DNA of 64,000 nt from contig CBDIBE010000012.1 in NCBI GenBank assembly GCA_965276815.1, positions 744,001-808,000 of the forward strand, written 5' to 3'. Every line of letters begins with the position of its first letter. Positions within the stretch are counted from its first letter, which is position 1. The position numbers and the translations under genes were made by a program. Source of the DNA: JAVVHH01 sp965276815 (GTDB taxonomy: Bacteria > Pseudomonadota > Alphaproteobacteria > Acetobacterales > Acetobacteraceae). The notes beneath the pieces were generated by a model. The model saw only the letters and a program-made list of their open reading frames with translations. It did no database searches and was not told the origin of the DNA. Below, piece after piece: positions 1 through 8,943 of this stretch.

Positions 1-1
1 G

Positions 2-1534
2 CGCGAGTCCAACGATTTTGCTTGTGTGATCTTCGACCGCGACGGCAACGCGATCGCCGAGAACACGATCGGCATTCCCTCCTTCAACATGACGCTCTCG
101 CGCACCCTTGCGCATTTCCTGCACATCCGTCCGCTCGCCGAGTGGCGCGAAGGCGACGTCGGCATCTGCAACGACCCCTGGCTCACCTCCGGCCATCTGC
201 CGGACATCACCATCCTGGCACCGGTGTTCCTGGATGGCCGCCTCGTCGGCTGGACCGGCAGCATCGCCCACATGGCCGACATGGGCGGCTCGCTGTGGTC
301 GGCCGATACCAAGGAGGTCTATGAGGAAGGCCTGCTGTTGCCGCCCTTGCTCTGGTTCGAAGCCGGGCAGCCGAACCGCACGCTCGAAGCCGTCATTCGC
401 GGCAACTCGCGCCTGCCCGACCAGGTGATCGGCGACATCGCCGCCCAAGTCGCGGCCGGCGACGCCGCGTCCCGCGCGCTCCGCGAGCTGATGCGGCGCG
501 AAGGCATCGAGGACCTCGCCCCAGTGTCGCGCGAGATCTGCGCCCGCACCGAACGCCGCATGCGCGACGCCATCGCCCGTATCGCCGACGGCACGTATCG
601 CGGCGCGGTGGATCTGGACGGGACCGGCGAGGAACCCGTCCACATCGAAGTCACGGTCACCAAGCGCGGCGAGGAGCTGTTCGTCGACTACGCCGACACC
701 TCGCCGGAGGTCGGGCGCGCGCTCAACACCGTGCTGAACTACACCGAGGCCTACACCTGCTACCCGCTGAAATGCGCGCTCGACCCGGCCACCCCGCGCA
801 ACGAGGGCAGCTACCGCCCCATTCACGTGATCGCGCCCGAAGGCTCCATCCTCAACCCGCGCTACCCCGCCCCGGTCTACGCCCGCCAACTCGTCGGCCA
901 CTGCCTCGCCGCCGCGCTCTACGCCGCCCTGGCCCCGGCGCTGGGCGAGGCGATCGTCGCGGAATCCGGCAGCGCGCCCACGCTCCGCGTCATCATCTCC
1001 GGCTACCGCGAGGAGCGGCGCCGCTACACCGCGATCCTGTTCATCAACGGCGGCATGGGCGCCCGCGCCGGGCAGGACGGTTTGGCGGCGACTTGTTTCC
1101 CCTCCAACGTCGTCTGCGGCTCGATGGAGATCATCGAGGCGCTGTCGCCGCTGCGGATCTGGCGCAAGGAGCTGGCTCCCGATTCCGGCGGTCCCGGCCG
1201 TTTGCGTGGCGGCCTCGGCCAGGACGTCGAGATCGAGCTGGCGACGGACAAGCCAGGCACGCTCTCGCTGCTGGTCGAGCGCCGGGAGCATCCGGCGCTG
1301 GGCGTGGCGGGCGGGCTGCCCGGCGCGCCGTCGCGCGTCGTCTGGAACGGGCGCGAGGAAGGATTCCCGTTGAAAGGCCGCAGCCCGATCGCCGGCGGCG
1401 ACCGCCTCGAGGTGCGCTATCCCGGCGGCGGCGGTTTCGGCGACCCAAAGCAGCGCGACCGGGCGCTGGTGCAGGCGGACCTCGATGCCGGCCTAATCAC
1501 CGAAGCGGCCGCCCGCGCCGTCTACGGCCTGTGA
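2..1534 (+). CDS. hyuB: Hydantoinase B / 5-oxoprolinase beta-type subunit (HyuB), 5' partial
   Basis: This is the B subunit of the ATP-dependent N-methylhydantoinase / 5-oxoprolinase family, which with HyuA hydrolyses cyclic imides or lactams such as hydantoins or 5-oxoproline in the cytoplasm. The frame is open from base 2 (RESNDFACVIFDRDG), so the true start lies left of the window; an in-frame GTG at 26 is unlikely to be the start. Family hallmarks are visible: NDPW at about 185 bases in, HMADMGG, the ALNTVLNYTEAY stretch, and the carboxyl-terminal glycine-rich GGPGRLRGGLGQ and YPGGGGFGDP. About 510 residues are present, close to the full family length (roughly 520-580). Its stop overlaps the GTG start of hyuA by 3 bases, so the two are translationally coupled. 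The substrate is unknown. Confidence 0.93.
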   Translation, partial: RESNDFACVIFDRDGNAIAENTIGIPSFNMTLSRTLAHFLHIRPLAEWREGDVGICNDPWLTSGHLPDITILAPVFLDGRLVGWTGSIAHMADMGGSLWSADTKEVYEEGLLLPPLLWFEAGQPNRTLEAVIRGNSRLPDQVIGDIAAQVAAGDAASRALRELMRREGIEDLAPVSREICARTERRMRDAIARIADGTYRGAVDLDGTGEEPVHIEVTVTKRGEELFVDYADTSPEVGRALNTVLNYTEAYTCYPLKCALDPATPRNEGSYRPIHVIAPEGSILNPRYPAPVYARQLVGHCLAAALYAALAPALGEAIVAESGSAPTLRVIISGYREERRRYTAILFINGGMGARAGQDGLAATCFPSNVVCGSMEIIEALSPLRIWRKELAPDSGGPGRLRGGLGQDVEIELATDKPGTLSLLVERREHPALGVAGGLPGAPSRVVWNGREEGFPLKGRSPIAGGDRLEVRYPGGGGFGDPKQRDRALVQADLDAGLITEAAARAVYGL

Positions 1535-3597
1535 CCCGCTATCTTGCCGGCGCCGATGTCGGCGGCACCTTCACCGACCTCGCCGTCTACGACACCCACA
1601 CGCGCACGCTGACCCTCGGCAAGCTGCTGACCACGCCAGATGACCCAAGGCGCGCCATCGTCGAGGGCCTGCGCAGCCTGGACGTGCGGGCCGATCTGGT
1701 CGTGCACGGCACTACGCTGGTCACCAACGCGCTGATCGAGCGCCGCGGCGTTGCCGTCGGGCTACTCACCACGGAGGGCTACCGCGACGTCCTCGAGATC
1801 GGCACGGAGCTGCGCTACGACACCTTCGATCTCCAACTTGCCCGGCCGGAGCCGCTGGTCCGGCGCCGGCGGCGGCTGCCCGTGCGCGAGCGGATCGGCG
1901 CCGATGGCAGCGTGGTGCTGCCACTCGACGAGGCCGGCGTGCTGGACGCGGCCGCTCAGCTGCATGCGCAAGGCGTCCGCTCGCTCGCGATCGCCTTCTT
2001 CAACGCCTACCGCAACCCCGCCCACGAAAACCGCGCCAAATCGCTGGTCGCCAAGGCCTTCCCGGACATGGCGGTGTGCACGTCTGCGGAGATCGCGCCG
2101 GAGGTGCGCGAGCTGGAACGGTTCTCGACCTGCGTCGCCAATGCCTACGTCGCGCCGATCGCTTCCCGCTACCTACTCGAGCTCGCCGACACGCTCGGCG
2201 TCCCGCTCTTCGTCATGCTGAGCGATGGCGGCATCACCACCGCGCGGGCCGCCAGCGCGCAGCCGATCGCGCTCGTCGAATCTGGTCCGGCCGCCGGGGC
2301 GATGGGGGCCGCGTTCTTGGCGCGGCAGGCCGGATGGGACAACGTGATCGCCTTCGACATGGGTGGCACCACTGCGAAGCTCAGCCTGATCCATGGTGGC
2401 CAGCCGCGCCGCACCCATGAGCTGGAGGCTGCCCGGATCCGCCGCTTCAAGAAGGGCAGCGGGCTGCCGCTGCGCCTGCCGGTGATCGAGCTGATCGAGA
2501 TCGGCGCCGGCGGTGGCAGCATCGCCGCGCCCGACGCGCTCGGCCTGCTCGGCGTCGGCCCGCGCAGCGCCGGCGCCGTCCCCGGCCCCGCCTGCTACGG
2601 CGCCGGAGGAAGCGACGCCACGGTGACGGACGCCGACCTGATCCGCGGCTACCTCGATCCCGCCGCCTTCCTCGGCGGCCGCATGCAGCTCGACCGGAAC
2701 GCAGCCGAGGCGGCGCTCGCGCGCCTCGGGACCGCGCTCGGGCTCGACACCGTGCAGGCCGCGGTCGGGATCGCCCGGGTCGTGGACAACAACATGGCCA
2801 CCGCGGCGCGGGTGCACATTGCCGAGGCCGGCACCGACACGCACGACTTCCGCATGGTCGCCTTCGGCGGCGCCGGGCCAGTGCACGCCTACGCGCTCGC
2901 CCGCCTGCTGAACATCCATGAGGTGATCTTTCCCCGCGGCGCGGGTGTCGCGTCCGCGGTCGGCATGCTGGTCGCCCCGCGCAGCGTCGAGTTCACCAGG
3001 AGCTTGGTTGCGCCGTTGGCCGCGTTGGATTGGGAGGCAGTGGGCGCCATCTTGCAGGAGTTGGAGGCGCGCGGCCGGGCCATCCTGCACGAAGGCGGCG
3101 TCGGTGACGCCGAGATCGAGGCCGCCACCTCCGTCGATATGCGCTACGCCGGGCAGGGCTTCGAGGTGACGGTGCCGGTGGACGCCGGCGCGATCGGCGT
3201 CCGCGACGCCGCCGCGCTGCGGCGCGCATTCGACGCGTGCTACCGCGAGCGCTTCGGCCGCAGCCTCGACACGCTCGCGGTCGAGGCAGTCTCGTGGCGA
3301 GTGCGTGTCCTCGCGCCAGCCTCGGTCACCGAGGTGCGCTTCGACGCGCGCGAACAGAAGGGCGGCGATGCGCTTAGCGGGCACCGCCAGGCGTATTTCG
3401 CCGAGGCCGGCGGCTTCATCTCTACGCCGGTCTACGCACGCGACCGCCTGCAACCCGGCGCCGAAATCGCCGGCCCCGCCCTCATCGCCGAGACCGAAAC
3501 CACTTGCGTGATCGGCCCAGCCGCCAACGTGGCCATGGACGCTTTCGGCAACCTGATCATGCGCCTTCACACAAAATCCGGTAACGATGACCCGTGA
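1531..3597 (+). CDS. hyuA: Hydantoinase A / 5-oxoprolinase alpha-type subunit (HyuA)
   Basis: ATP-binding subunit of the hydantoinase/oxoprolinase pair; it would phosphorylate the cyclic amide and act with HyuB. I place the start at the GTG at 1531, which overlaps the hyuB stop (GTGA) and begins VTRYLAGADVGGTFTDLAVYD, the typical amino terminus with the ASKHA-type phosphate loop GADVGGTFTD. Upstream codons in the same frame are a shadow of hyuB. The product is 688 residues, the normal length. Other hallmarks: HGTTLVTNALIERRG, SGPAAGAMGAA, FDMGGTTAKLS, GAGGGSIA, GPGPACYG-like PGPACYGAGG, and VAFGGAGPVHAYALA. A palindromic repeat follows immediately downstream. Confidence 0.95.
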   Translation: MTRYLAGADVGGTFTDLAVYDTHTRTLTLGKLLTTPDDPRRAIVEGLRSLDVRADLVVHGTTLVTNALIERRGVAVGLLTTEGYRDVLEIGTELRYDTFDLQLARPEPLVRRRRRLPVRERIGADGSVVLPLDEAGVLDAAAQLHAQGVRSLAIAFFNAYRNPAHENRAKSLVAKAFPDMAVCTSAEIAPEVRELERFSTCVANAYVAPIASRYLLELADTLGVPLFVMLSDGGITTARAASAQPIALVESGPAAGAMGAAFLARQAGWDNVIAFDMGGTTAKLSLIHGGQPRRTHELEAARIRRFKKGSGLPLRLPVIELIEIGAGGGSIAAPDALGLLGVGPRSAGAVPGPACYGAGGSDATVTDADLIRGYLDPAAFLGGRMQLDRNAAEAALARLGTALGLDTVQAAVGIARVVDNNMATAARVHIAEAGTDTHDFRMVAFGGAGPVHAYALARLLNIHEVIFPRGAGVASAVGMLVAPRSVEFTRSLVAPLAALDWEAVGAILQELEARGRAILHEGGVGDAEIEAATSVDMRYAGQGFEVTVPVDAGAIGVRDAAALRRAFDACYRERFGRSLDTLAVEAVSWRVRVLAPASVTEVRFDAREQKGGDALSGHRQAYFAEAGGFISTPVYARDRLQPGAEIAGPALIAETETTCVIGPAANVAMDAFGNLIMRLHTKSGNDDP

Positions 3598-3604
3598 CAC
3601 GGCC

Positions 3605-3705
3605 CGTCATCGCGAGGCGCGGAGCGACGAAGCGATCCAGGGGCCGCCAGCACGGTCCGTGCCGCCCTGGATCGCCACGCCGCCAAGCGGCGGCTCGCGA
3701 TGACG
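3605..3705. repeat. Palindromic intergenic repeat with nested inverted arms
   Basis: A 101-base composite palindrome fills most of the gap between hyuA and the next gene. The outer arms CGTCATCGCGAG (3605-3616) and CTCGCGATGACG (3694-3705) are perfect complements of 12 bases. A nested pair, GCGATCCAGGG (3632-3642) and CCCTGGATCGC (3665-3675), is also perfect over 11 bases. Sequences of this type (GTCAT-GCGAG ... GCGATCCAGG) are widespread dispersed palindromic elements in alphaproteobacterial and other genomes; this is the only copy I noticed in the window. In RNA it would fold into a long hairpin and could act as a terminator or mRNA stabiliser for hyuBA. Confidence 0.8.
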
Positions 3706-3756
3706 AGTCCTTATGATTGAGCCCTGGGTCAACCCATTGCAGATTGGATCGGCTCC

Positions 3757-4800
3757 ATGAAGTTCCGCGCTTCCCTGTTCGGCTTGCTGCTCGCCGCCCC
3801 GGCCTTCGCCCAGACACCGAGCCCGGTGGTCGACGGCGAGACGATCGCAACCCCGGAGCTGGTCGCCGCCGCCTGCCAGGAGGGCAAGCTCACCTACTAC
3901 ACCGCGCAGCGCGACGCCGATGAGCGGGCGATCGCCCAGAAATTCCAGCAGGCGTTCCCCTGCATCTCGGTGTCCGTGGTCAGCGCCGTCACCGGCCGGC
4001 TCTACGAGCGGCTGATGACGGAACACGACGCCGGCAAGCCGCAGGCGGACCTCACCATCATCACCGACGAGGCACTGACGCAGCGGTTGATCGACAACAA
4101 GATGGTCCGCCCCTGGACGCCGCCTGAGGCCGGACTGTTCGCCCCGAACGCGAAGGAGCAGGGATGGTGGTACGGTGCGTCCGGCGCGCTCATGTATATC
4201 ATCTACAATCCCCAGGCGGTGCAGGCGGCCGACGCGCCGAAAAGCTGGGCCGACCTCATCGATCCGAAGTGGAAGCGCCAGGTTAGCATGGCCCCGGTCA
4301 CGACGGGCGGCACCTCCTGGGTGCAGTTCGACTTCATGAAGGAAAAACTGCCGCCCACCTACCTACCGGCGCTGGCCGCGCAACAACCAAAAGTGTTCAG
4401 CGCCTACGCCGCGGTCGGCCAGTCGGTCGCGCGCGGCGAGACGCTGGTGGGCATCATCGATTCACTTGACGATTATCCGCTCCGGGTCGGTCAAGGCGCA
4501 CCGATCCAGCCGGTCTACCCGGCCGAGGGCGTGCCGTTCGTGAACTACCCGATGATGCTGCTGCAAGAGGCCCAACAACCGCACGCGGCCGAGCTGTTCG
4601 GCAACTGGTATCTCTCGAGACAAGCCCAGACCGAACTGGTGCGCCTGCGCGGCGTCTATTCGTTCCGCGCCGACGTCGCCCCCGCACCGGGCAACCCGCC
4701 GCTCGCCGGGCTCAAGCTGTGGAACCCCGGCCACGACGCGGTGCTGCGCGACCACGACGCGTTGGTCAACCAAATCCTGCAAATTTTCGGGCGGCGCTGA
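3757..4800 (+). CDS. ABC transporter periplasmic binding protein, iron(III)/family 1 type
   Basis: A 347-residue exported binding protein of the ferric-iron/AfuA-FbpA-like group (extracellular solute-binding family 1). A Sec signal peptide is clear: MKFRASLFGLLLAAPAFAQ, cleavage after AFA at about residue 19. The body shows the family opening KLTYYTAQRDADERAIAQKF, the GRLYERLM helix, ADLTIITDEAL, and the central WWYGASGALMYIIYNPQ. No permease or ATPase lies next to it; the next gene begins 1 base after its stop. Proteins of this type near oxidoreductases often bind small organic anions or phosphonates instead of iron, so the substrate is open. The start is the ATG giving the signal peptide; no strong ribosome site is visible. 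Confidence 0.85.
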   Translation: MKFRASLFGLLLAAPAFAQTPSPVVDGETIATPELVAAACQEGKLTYYTAQRDADERAIAQKFQQAFPCISVSVVSAVTGRLYERLMTEHDAGKPQADLTIITDEALTQRLIDNKMVRPWTPPEAGLFAPNAKEQGWWYGASGALMYIIYNPQAVQAADAPKSWADLIDPKWKRQVSMAPVTTGGTSWVQFDFMKEKLPPTYLPALAAQQPKVFSAYAAVGQSVARGETLVGIIDSLDDYPLRVGQGAPIQPVYPAEGVPFVNYPMMLLQEAQQPHAAELFGNWYLSRQAQTELVRLRGVYSFRADVAPAPGNPPLAGLKLWNPGHDAVLRDHDALVNQILQIFGRR

Positions 4801-4801
4801 C

Positions 4802-5860
4802 ATGCGGTTTAGCAATTTCCTCTTCCCGGAAAGCCGCGACCCGGCGGGCGAGAGCCTTATCCTCGACGAGGTGATGCAGGAGGTTGCGCTGACGGAGCGT
4901 CTGGGCTTCGACACGCTCTGGCTGAGCGAGCATCATTTCGACGGCAACTGCGCCTATGTCGATCCGATCGCCTTCGCCGCCGCCATCGCGACCAGCACGA
5001 AGCGAGTGCGGATTGGCCTTGCGGTCGCGCAGATGTCGCTGCACCACGCGGTCCGCCTTGCCGAGCAACTCGCGCTAATCGACCATCTAAGCAAGGGGCG
5101 GCTGATTGTCGGCATCGGCCGCGGCACCGCCTACAACATCTACGAGTATCAGGGCTACGGTATCGACCCGGCGCAAGCGCAGGCGCGGTTCGAGGAGGCG
5201 GCGGAGATTTTGCTGCGCGCCTGGACCAGCGAGACGGGCTTCACCCATCACGGCCGGTTCTGGGACCTCGACGTCCCGCTGCTGCGGCCGCGGCCCTATA
5301 CGCAGCCGCACCCGTTCACGATCCGCGCCGCGTCGGGCGAAGCGAGCATGGTCGAGCTGGGCGCTGCCGGGTCGCCGTTCCTGATGAACGTGCAGAGCCT
5401 CGAGACGACAAGACACCGGCTCGCGCGGTGGCGAGAGGCCGCGCGCGAGCACGGCGTGGATGATGCGCACGTGGCGGACGCGCTGGGCCAAAGCTGGGTC
5501 TGGCGCAACATCTTCGTCGCCGAGAGCGACGAGGCGGCGTGGCGCATCGGCCTGCCCGCGTTCGAAGCAATGCAGGCGCACCGGGCGGCGATGCGGCGCC
5601 GGATCGAGGCGGAGCAGGGCAAGACCCTGGTGCGCCAGGACGCGGCGCCGCCGGCGCGGACCGACCCTCGGCACGCGCTGATCTGCGGCGCCCCCGCCAC
5701 CGTCGCCGCCCAACTCAACGACATCGCCGAGACGGGCGTCGGCGGGGTGATCCTGCATTTCCGGCTGGGTCCAATGACTTGGGAGGACGCGTCAAGCAGC
5801 CTCACCCTCTTCGCGGAAGCGGTCGCCCCCCTCGTCCGGAGCGAAACCTTGGTCGCCTAA
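4802..5860 (+). CDS. LLM-class flavin-dependent oxidoreductase (luciferase-like)
   Basis: A 352-residue bacterial-luciferase-family monooxygenase using reduced FMN. It begins MRFSNFLFPESRD and shows the TIM-barrel landmarks LGFDTLWLSEHHF (strand 2, the typical FMN-site SEHHF), KRVRIGLAVAQMSLHHAVRLAEQLALID, and SKGRLIVGIGRG. Its ATG is 1 base after the stop of the binding protein gene, so the two are probably co-transcribed. The 3' end overlaps the convergent Rieske gene by 4 bases. The family oxidises aldehydes, alkanesulfonates, amines and chelators; nothing here fixes the substrate. Confidence 0.9.
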   Translation: MRFSNFLFPESRDPAGESLILDEVMQEVALTERLGFDTLWLSEHHFDGNCAYVDPIAFAAAIATSTKRVRIGLAVAQMSLHHAVRLAEQLALIDHLSKGRLIVGIGRGTAYNIYEYQGYGIDPAQAQARFEEAAEILLRAWTSETGFTHHGRFWDLDVPLLRPRPYTQPHPFTIRAASGEASMVELGAAGSPFLMNVQSLETTRHRLARWREAAREHGVDDAHVADALGQSWVWRNIFVAESDEAAWRIGLPAFEAMQAHRAAMRRRIEAEQGKTLVRQDAAPPARTDPRHALICGAPATVAAQLNDIAETGVGGVILHFRLGPMTWEDASSSLTLFAEAVAPLVRSETLVA

Positions 5861-6270
5861 ACGTCGACGACGATGTAGTCTTCTTCCACACGGACCGGGA
5901 CCGTCTCGGCGACGTACGGACCCTTGACGACCCTGGCACCGGGTTCGGCCACGACCGGATATGCCTTGGTGCGGATCCGCTCGGGATCGCAATAGGATTG
6001 GCCGGTGCGGATGTCGAACTCCCAGCCATGCCAGGGGCAGCGGACGATCTCGCCCTTGCGCGTGGTGACATACTTGCCGGGTTCCGGCGATTGCAGCAGC
6101 CCGGTGATGATGCCGGCGCATAAGCTGCCGCCCTGATGCGGGCAGCGGTCCAGCATGCCGAAGAATTCATTGCCGAGATTGAAGATCGCGATCGGACGGC
6201 CGCGCACACGAAACAGCTTGCGGCCGCCAGGCGGGATCTCGCTGGTGGGCGCGACGACGTGCCGGGCCAT
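5857..6270 (-). CDS. Rieske [2Fe-2S] domain protein
   Basis: A 137-residue stand-alone Rieske protein. The cluster ligands are visible as C43-x-H45 (DRCPHQGG) and C78-x2-H81 (RCPWHGWEFD), matching the CxH/CxxH pattern of ring-hydroxylating oxygenase Rieske domains. No catalytic mononuclear-iron domain follows, so it is either an electron carrier or a truncated relative of an oxygenase alpha subunit. It is the last gene of a minus-strand unit that starts with two amidohydrolases; the spacing to the upstream gene is 3 bases. Its stop codon overlaps the convergent flavin oxidoreductase. Confidence 0.88.
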   Translation of the reverse strand: MARHVVAPTSEIPPGGRKLFRVRGRPIAIFNLGNEFFGMLDRCPHQGGSLCAGIITGLLQSPEPGKYVTTRKGEIVRCPWHGWEFDIRTGQSYCDPERIRTKAYPVVAEPGARVVKGPYVAETVPVRVEEDYIVVDV

Positions 6271-6273
6271 GTT

Positions 6274-7371
6274 TTAGAGCCCGTACACCTCCCGTGCGTT
6301 GCCCAGGAAGAGCCGGCGGCGCTGCGCCTCGGTCATCTTCTGCGGGAAGGCGTGCGAGGGATCGTCGAAATCCCAGTGCGGATAATCGGTCGCGAATAGC
6401 AGCCGGTCCCAGCCGATCCAGCCGATCGTGTCCAGCAGATGTTCGCGCGGATCCGGCTCCTCCATGGGCTGCGTGGTCCACCATACCTGCCGGCGGATGT
6501 ATTCGCTCGGCGCAAGCTTCAGATGCGGGGTCTCGGCGCGCAGCGTCTTCCAAGCCTTGTCCAGCCGCCAGGCCAGCGCCGGCGCCCAGGCGAACCCGGC
6601 TTCGACGAGAATGACTTTCAGGGCCGGGAAGCGCTCGAACACGCCCTCGATCACCAGGCTGCTCAGCCCGGCTTGGCAGCTTTGCGCGTGACCGGTCATC
6701 TCCTCAATGTAATAGCTCGGCCAGCCCGTCGCGGTGATCGGCGACCCGCCATAGCCGAAGGCGTGGATCGAGACCGGGAGCCCCGCCTTCTCGGCCGCCT
6801 GGTAAATCGGCCAGTAGCGGCGATTGCCGAGCGGCTCGGCGGTGCGCGACAGCATCAGGACCTGGACAAAATCTTTGTGCGCAGCCCAGTGCTCGATCTC
6901 CGCGACAGCGGCGTCGGCGAACTCGTAGGGCACGACGATCGAGCCTTTGAGCCGGTCGTCCCCGAGCCAGACTTCCTCCTGCCAATGATTGGACGCCCGG
7001 CACAAAGCGGCGCTCAGCTCCGGGTTGGAGATACCCTGGCCCGCCGTGAGCGGGTTGAGGATGCCCAGCATCACGTTGTTCGGCTCGAGATGCTGGGTGG
7101 CGAGGAAGCTGGGGCTGCTGCCTTGCCGCCCACCCTCGGGCGGATAGGCGTCGCGGCGGGAGGCGTCTGGCTGGCTTTTCGGATAGGCCGGCCCCTTTTC
7201 CATGCCGATCCGGCGGCCGGCGGAGAATTGCTGCAGGTGCTCCCGCCACCTTGTCGAGAGCCAAGGGTCGAGGTCTCGGGGCGTGCGCTGCTGCGGATGG
7301 ATGTCGCAATCGGCGATCGCGAGCCGGCTGGCCGACGGCGTTACGGGAGTAGGGCGGACCTGGACGTTCAT
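6274..7371 (-). CDS. Amidohydrolase family 2 (ACMSD-like TIM-barrel metal hydrolase/decarboxylase)
   Basis: A 365-residue member of the amidohydrolase_2 family, which contains ACMSD, resorcylate decarboxylase and related metal-dependent hydrolases and decarboxylases. The amino-terminal metal site is IADCDIHPQ; later ligands are seen in SIHAFGYG and in the carboxyl-terminal FATDYPHWDFDDP. A family motif AGFAWAPALAWRLDKAW is also present. The ATG overlaps the stop of the upstream paralogous amidohydrolase by 4 bases (ATGA). The pair with adjacent Rieske proteins suggests breakdown of an aromatic or heterocyclic acid, but this is inference. Confidence 0.88.
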   Translation of the reverse strand: MNVQVRPTPVTPSASRLAIADCDIHPQQRTPRDLDPWLSTRWREHLQQFSAGRRIGMEKGPAYPKSQPDASRRDAYPPEGGRQGSSPSFLATQHLEPNNVMLGILNPLTAGQGISNPELSAALCRASNHWQEEVWLGDDRLKGSIVVPYEFADAAVAEIEHWAAHKDFVQVLMLSRTAEPLGNRRYWPIYQAAEKAGLPVSIHAFGYGGSPITATGWPSYYIEEMTGHAQSCQAGLSSLVIEGVFERFPALKVILVEAGFAWAPALAWRLDKAWKTLRAETPHLKLAPSEYIRRQVWWTTQPMEEPDPREHLLDTIGWIGWDRLLFATDYPHWDFDDPSHAFPQKMTEAQRRRLFLGNAREVYGL

Positions 7372-8594
7372 GCCACGGGCTCCAGCAGGCGGGCGTAGGT
7401 CGCCCTTGGGTTATCGACGGCGATCTTGCGCTTGAGTTCCGCCGGCAGTCCAGGCGGCCAGGGCGAGTCGCCCTCGAACTGCGCGTGCGGATAGTCGGTG
7501 GAGAATAGCAGCAGTTCGTCCGACTGTATGTGATCGATGATGCGCAGCAGGGCCGCCGGGTCATCGGCGGGAGCGTCGGCCGGCTGCAGCGACAGCCGGA
7601 CATTGCTGCGGACGATCTCGAACGGGGAACGGTCCACCCATGGGATCTCGGTGCGCAAGCCGCGCCAATACTTCGTCAGCCGCCAGAGATGCGCCGGCAG
7701 CCAGGTCCAGCCGGATTCTAGCAGCACCAGTTTCAGGTCGGGATGGCGGGAGAACACGCCCTCGCAGATCATGCTGGTGAGCTGGCTTTGGAAGGCCTGC
7801 GCCTGGGCGACGTAATCCTCGGTATAGTAGCTGGCCCAGCCGCCGGCGGTGGACGGATTATGGTAATTGCTGCCGGCGTGGATGGCGACCGCCAGACCGT
7901 GCCGGGCGGCCGCGGCATAGACGGGCCAGAAATGCCGCTTGCCGAGCGGCTGGTCCGCGCCGGCCAACAGTAGGATCTGCACGAAGCGGCCATCCGCCGC
8001 GCAGCGCTCGATCTCGTCGACGGCGAGCTCGATATTCTGTAGCGGGACGACGATGCTGGCCCGCAAGCGCGGGTCCCGGTCGAGCCACTCGGAGGCTATC
8101 CAGCGGTTCACCGCCCGCGCGTAGGCGGCGGCGAGATCGTCGCTGAACAGAAGTTGCACCCCATAGAGGCAGTTGCAGATCGCAGTGTCGATGCCGAACG
8201 CGTCCAGGCACTGCGTCTGCACTTGCCCGAGCGTGGCCGCGGGCCGGCCTTCAGCCGGCCGCCAATCGGCGCGTGCGGTCAACGGCGAGCCGGACGGATA
8301 CGAAATCGAGCGCAGCTCATCCATCCCGCGCGCCTGAACCGTGTCCCGCCAGTGCTCCTCCATATACGGCAGCAGCGATTTCAGGCTGGGCACCGTCGGA
8401 TGCATGTCGCAATCGGTGACGCCGGATCCGATCCTGGTGATGGTTCCTCCAATCGCCGCTTGCCCGCGGCAGCGCTGCTGCCGACAGCATACACCGGTGG
8501 CGGACGAATTGGCCTCGCGATTTGCGACGGGCGCTTGCCCAAACGCGTGTGGCGATCGAGGCCGCGCGAGCAACATTGCCGCGCTCCCTGCCAT
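7368..8594 (-). CDS. Amidohydrolase family 2, paralogue of the downstream gene; start uncertain
   Basis: A metal-dependent hydrolase/decarboxylase of the same family as its downstream neighbour. The metal motif is GVTDCDMHPTVPS, followed by VAIHAGSNYHNPS, LLESGWTWLPAHLWRLTKYW and LFSTDYPHAQFEGDSPW. The start is a problem. The first in-frame ATG (8594) leaves 16 bases to the divergent Rieske gene, has no visible ribosome site and gives about 58 residues of low-complexity sequence before the domain. A good ribosome site, GGAGGA (8450-8445), sits 3 bases before an in-frame ATC codon at 8441-8439, which would place the domain as usual. No in-frame ATG, GTG or TTG lies between there and the metal motif; the next ATG is inside the motif itself. 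A non-canonical ATC start is possible. Confidence 0.85.
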   Translation of the reverse strand: MAGSAAMLLARPRSPHAFGQAPVANREANSSATGVCCRQQRCRGQAAIGGTITRIGSGVTDCDMHPTVPSLKSLLPYMEEHWRDTVQARGMDELRSISYPSGSPLTARADWRPAEGRPAATLGQVQTQCLDAFGIDTAICNCLYGVQLLFSDDLAAAYARAVNRWIASEWLDRDPRLRASIVVPLQNIELAVDEIERCAADGRFVQILLLAGADQPLGKRHFWPVYAAAARHGLAVAIHAGSNYHNPSTAGGWASYYTEDYVAQAQAFQSQLTSMICEGVFSRHPDLKLVLLESGWTWLPAHLWRLTKYWRGLRTEIPWVDRSPFEIVRSNVRLSLQPADAPADDPAALLRIIDHIQSDELLLFSTDYPHAQFEGDSPWPPGLPAELKRKIAVDNPRATYARLLEPVA

Positions 8595-8610
8595 TGGCTA
8601 GGCTCGACCC

Positions 8611-8925
8611 ATGCAAGAGAACTGGACCCGGATCGCCGGCGTAGCCGATGTCAGCGAGGGCGACATGATCCCGCTGATGGTCGGGGAGCTCAGCCTCGCT
8701 CTGTACCATGTCGACGGCGCCTGGTTCTGCACCGACAATGTCTGCACGCACGCCTACGCCATGCTCACGGATGGCTGGCTCGAGGACTACATGGTCGAAT
8801 GCCCGCTGCATAACGGGCAGTTCGACATCCGTACCGGCAAGGCGCTATGCGCCCCCGTGACCGAGGCGATCCGGACCTTTGCCGTCCGCGTCGAGGGCGA
8901 CGACGTGTTATTGGCGTTGCCGTAG
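8611..8925 (+). CDS. Rieske-type ferredoxin (small [2Fe-2S] electron carrier)
   Basis: A 104-residue protein with the length and layout of the Rieske ferredoxins of three-component dioxygenases (BphA3/NdoA type). Cluster ligands are C45-x-H47 (NVCTHAYAML) and C64-x2-H67 (VECPLHNGQFDIRTG), separated by the usual 16 residues. The carboxyl end TEAIRTFAVRVEGDDVLLAL is also typical. No oxygenase alpha or beta subunit and no reductase is in the window, so its partner must be elsewhere or be unusual. It is divergent from the amidohydrolase unit and lies 18 bases upstream of an enoyl-CoA hydratase gene. Confidence 0.92.
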   Translation: MQENWTRIAGVADVSEGDMIPLMVGELSLALYHVDGAWFCTDNVCTHAYAMLTDGWLEDYMVECPLHNGQFDIRTGKALCAPVTEAIRTFAVRVEGDDVLLALP

Positions 8926-8943
8926 CCCGAGAGGAACCAGCAC

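Noticed and set aside
1024..3600. Long minus-strand open frames opposite hyuBA
   Set aside because: They mirror the GC-rich third positions of hyuBA, have proline/arginine/glycine-biased low-complexity translations and no family motifs. They are antisense shadows.
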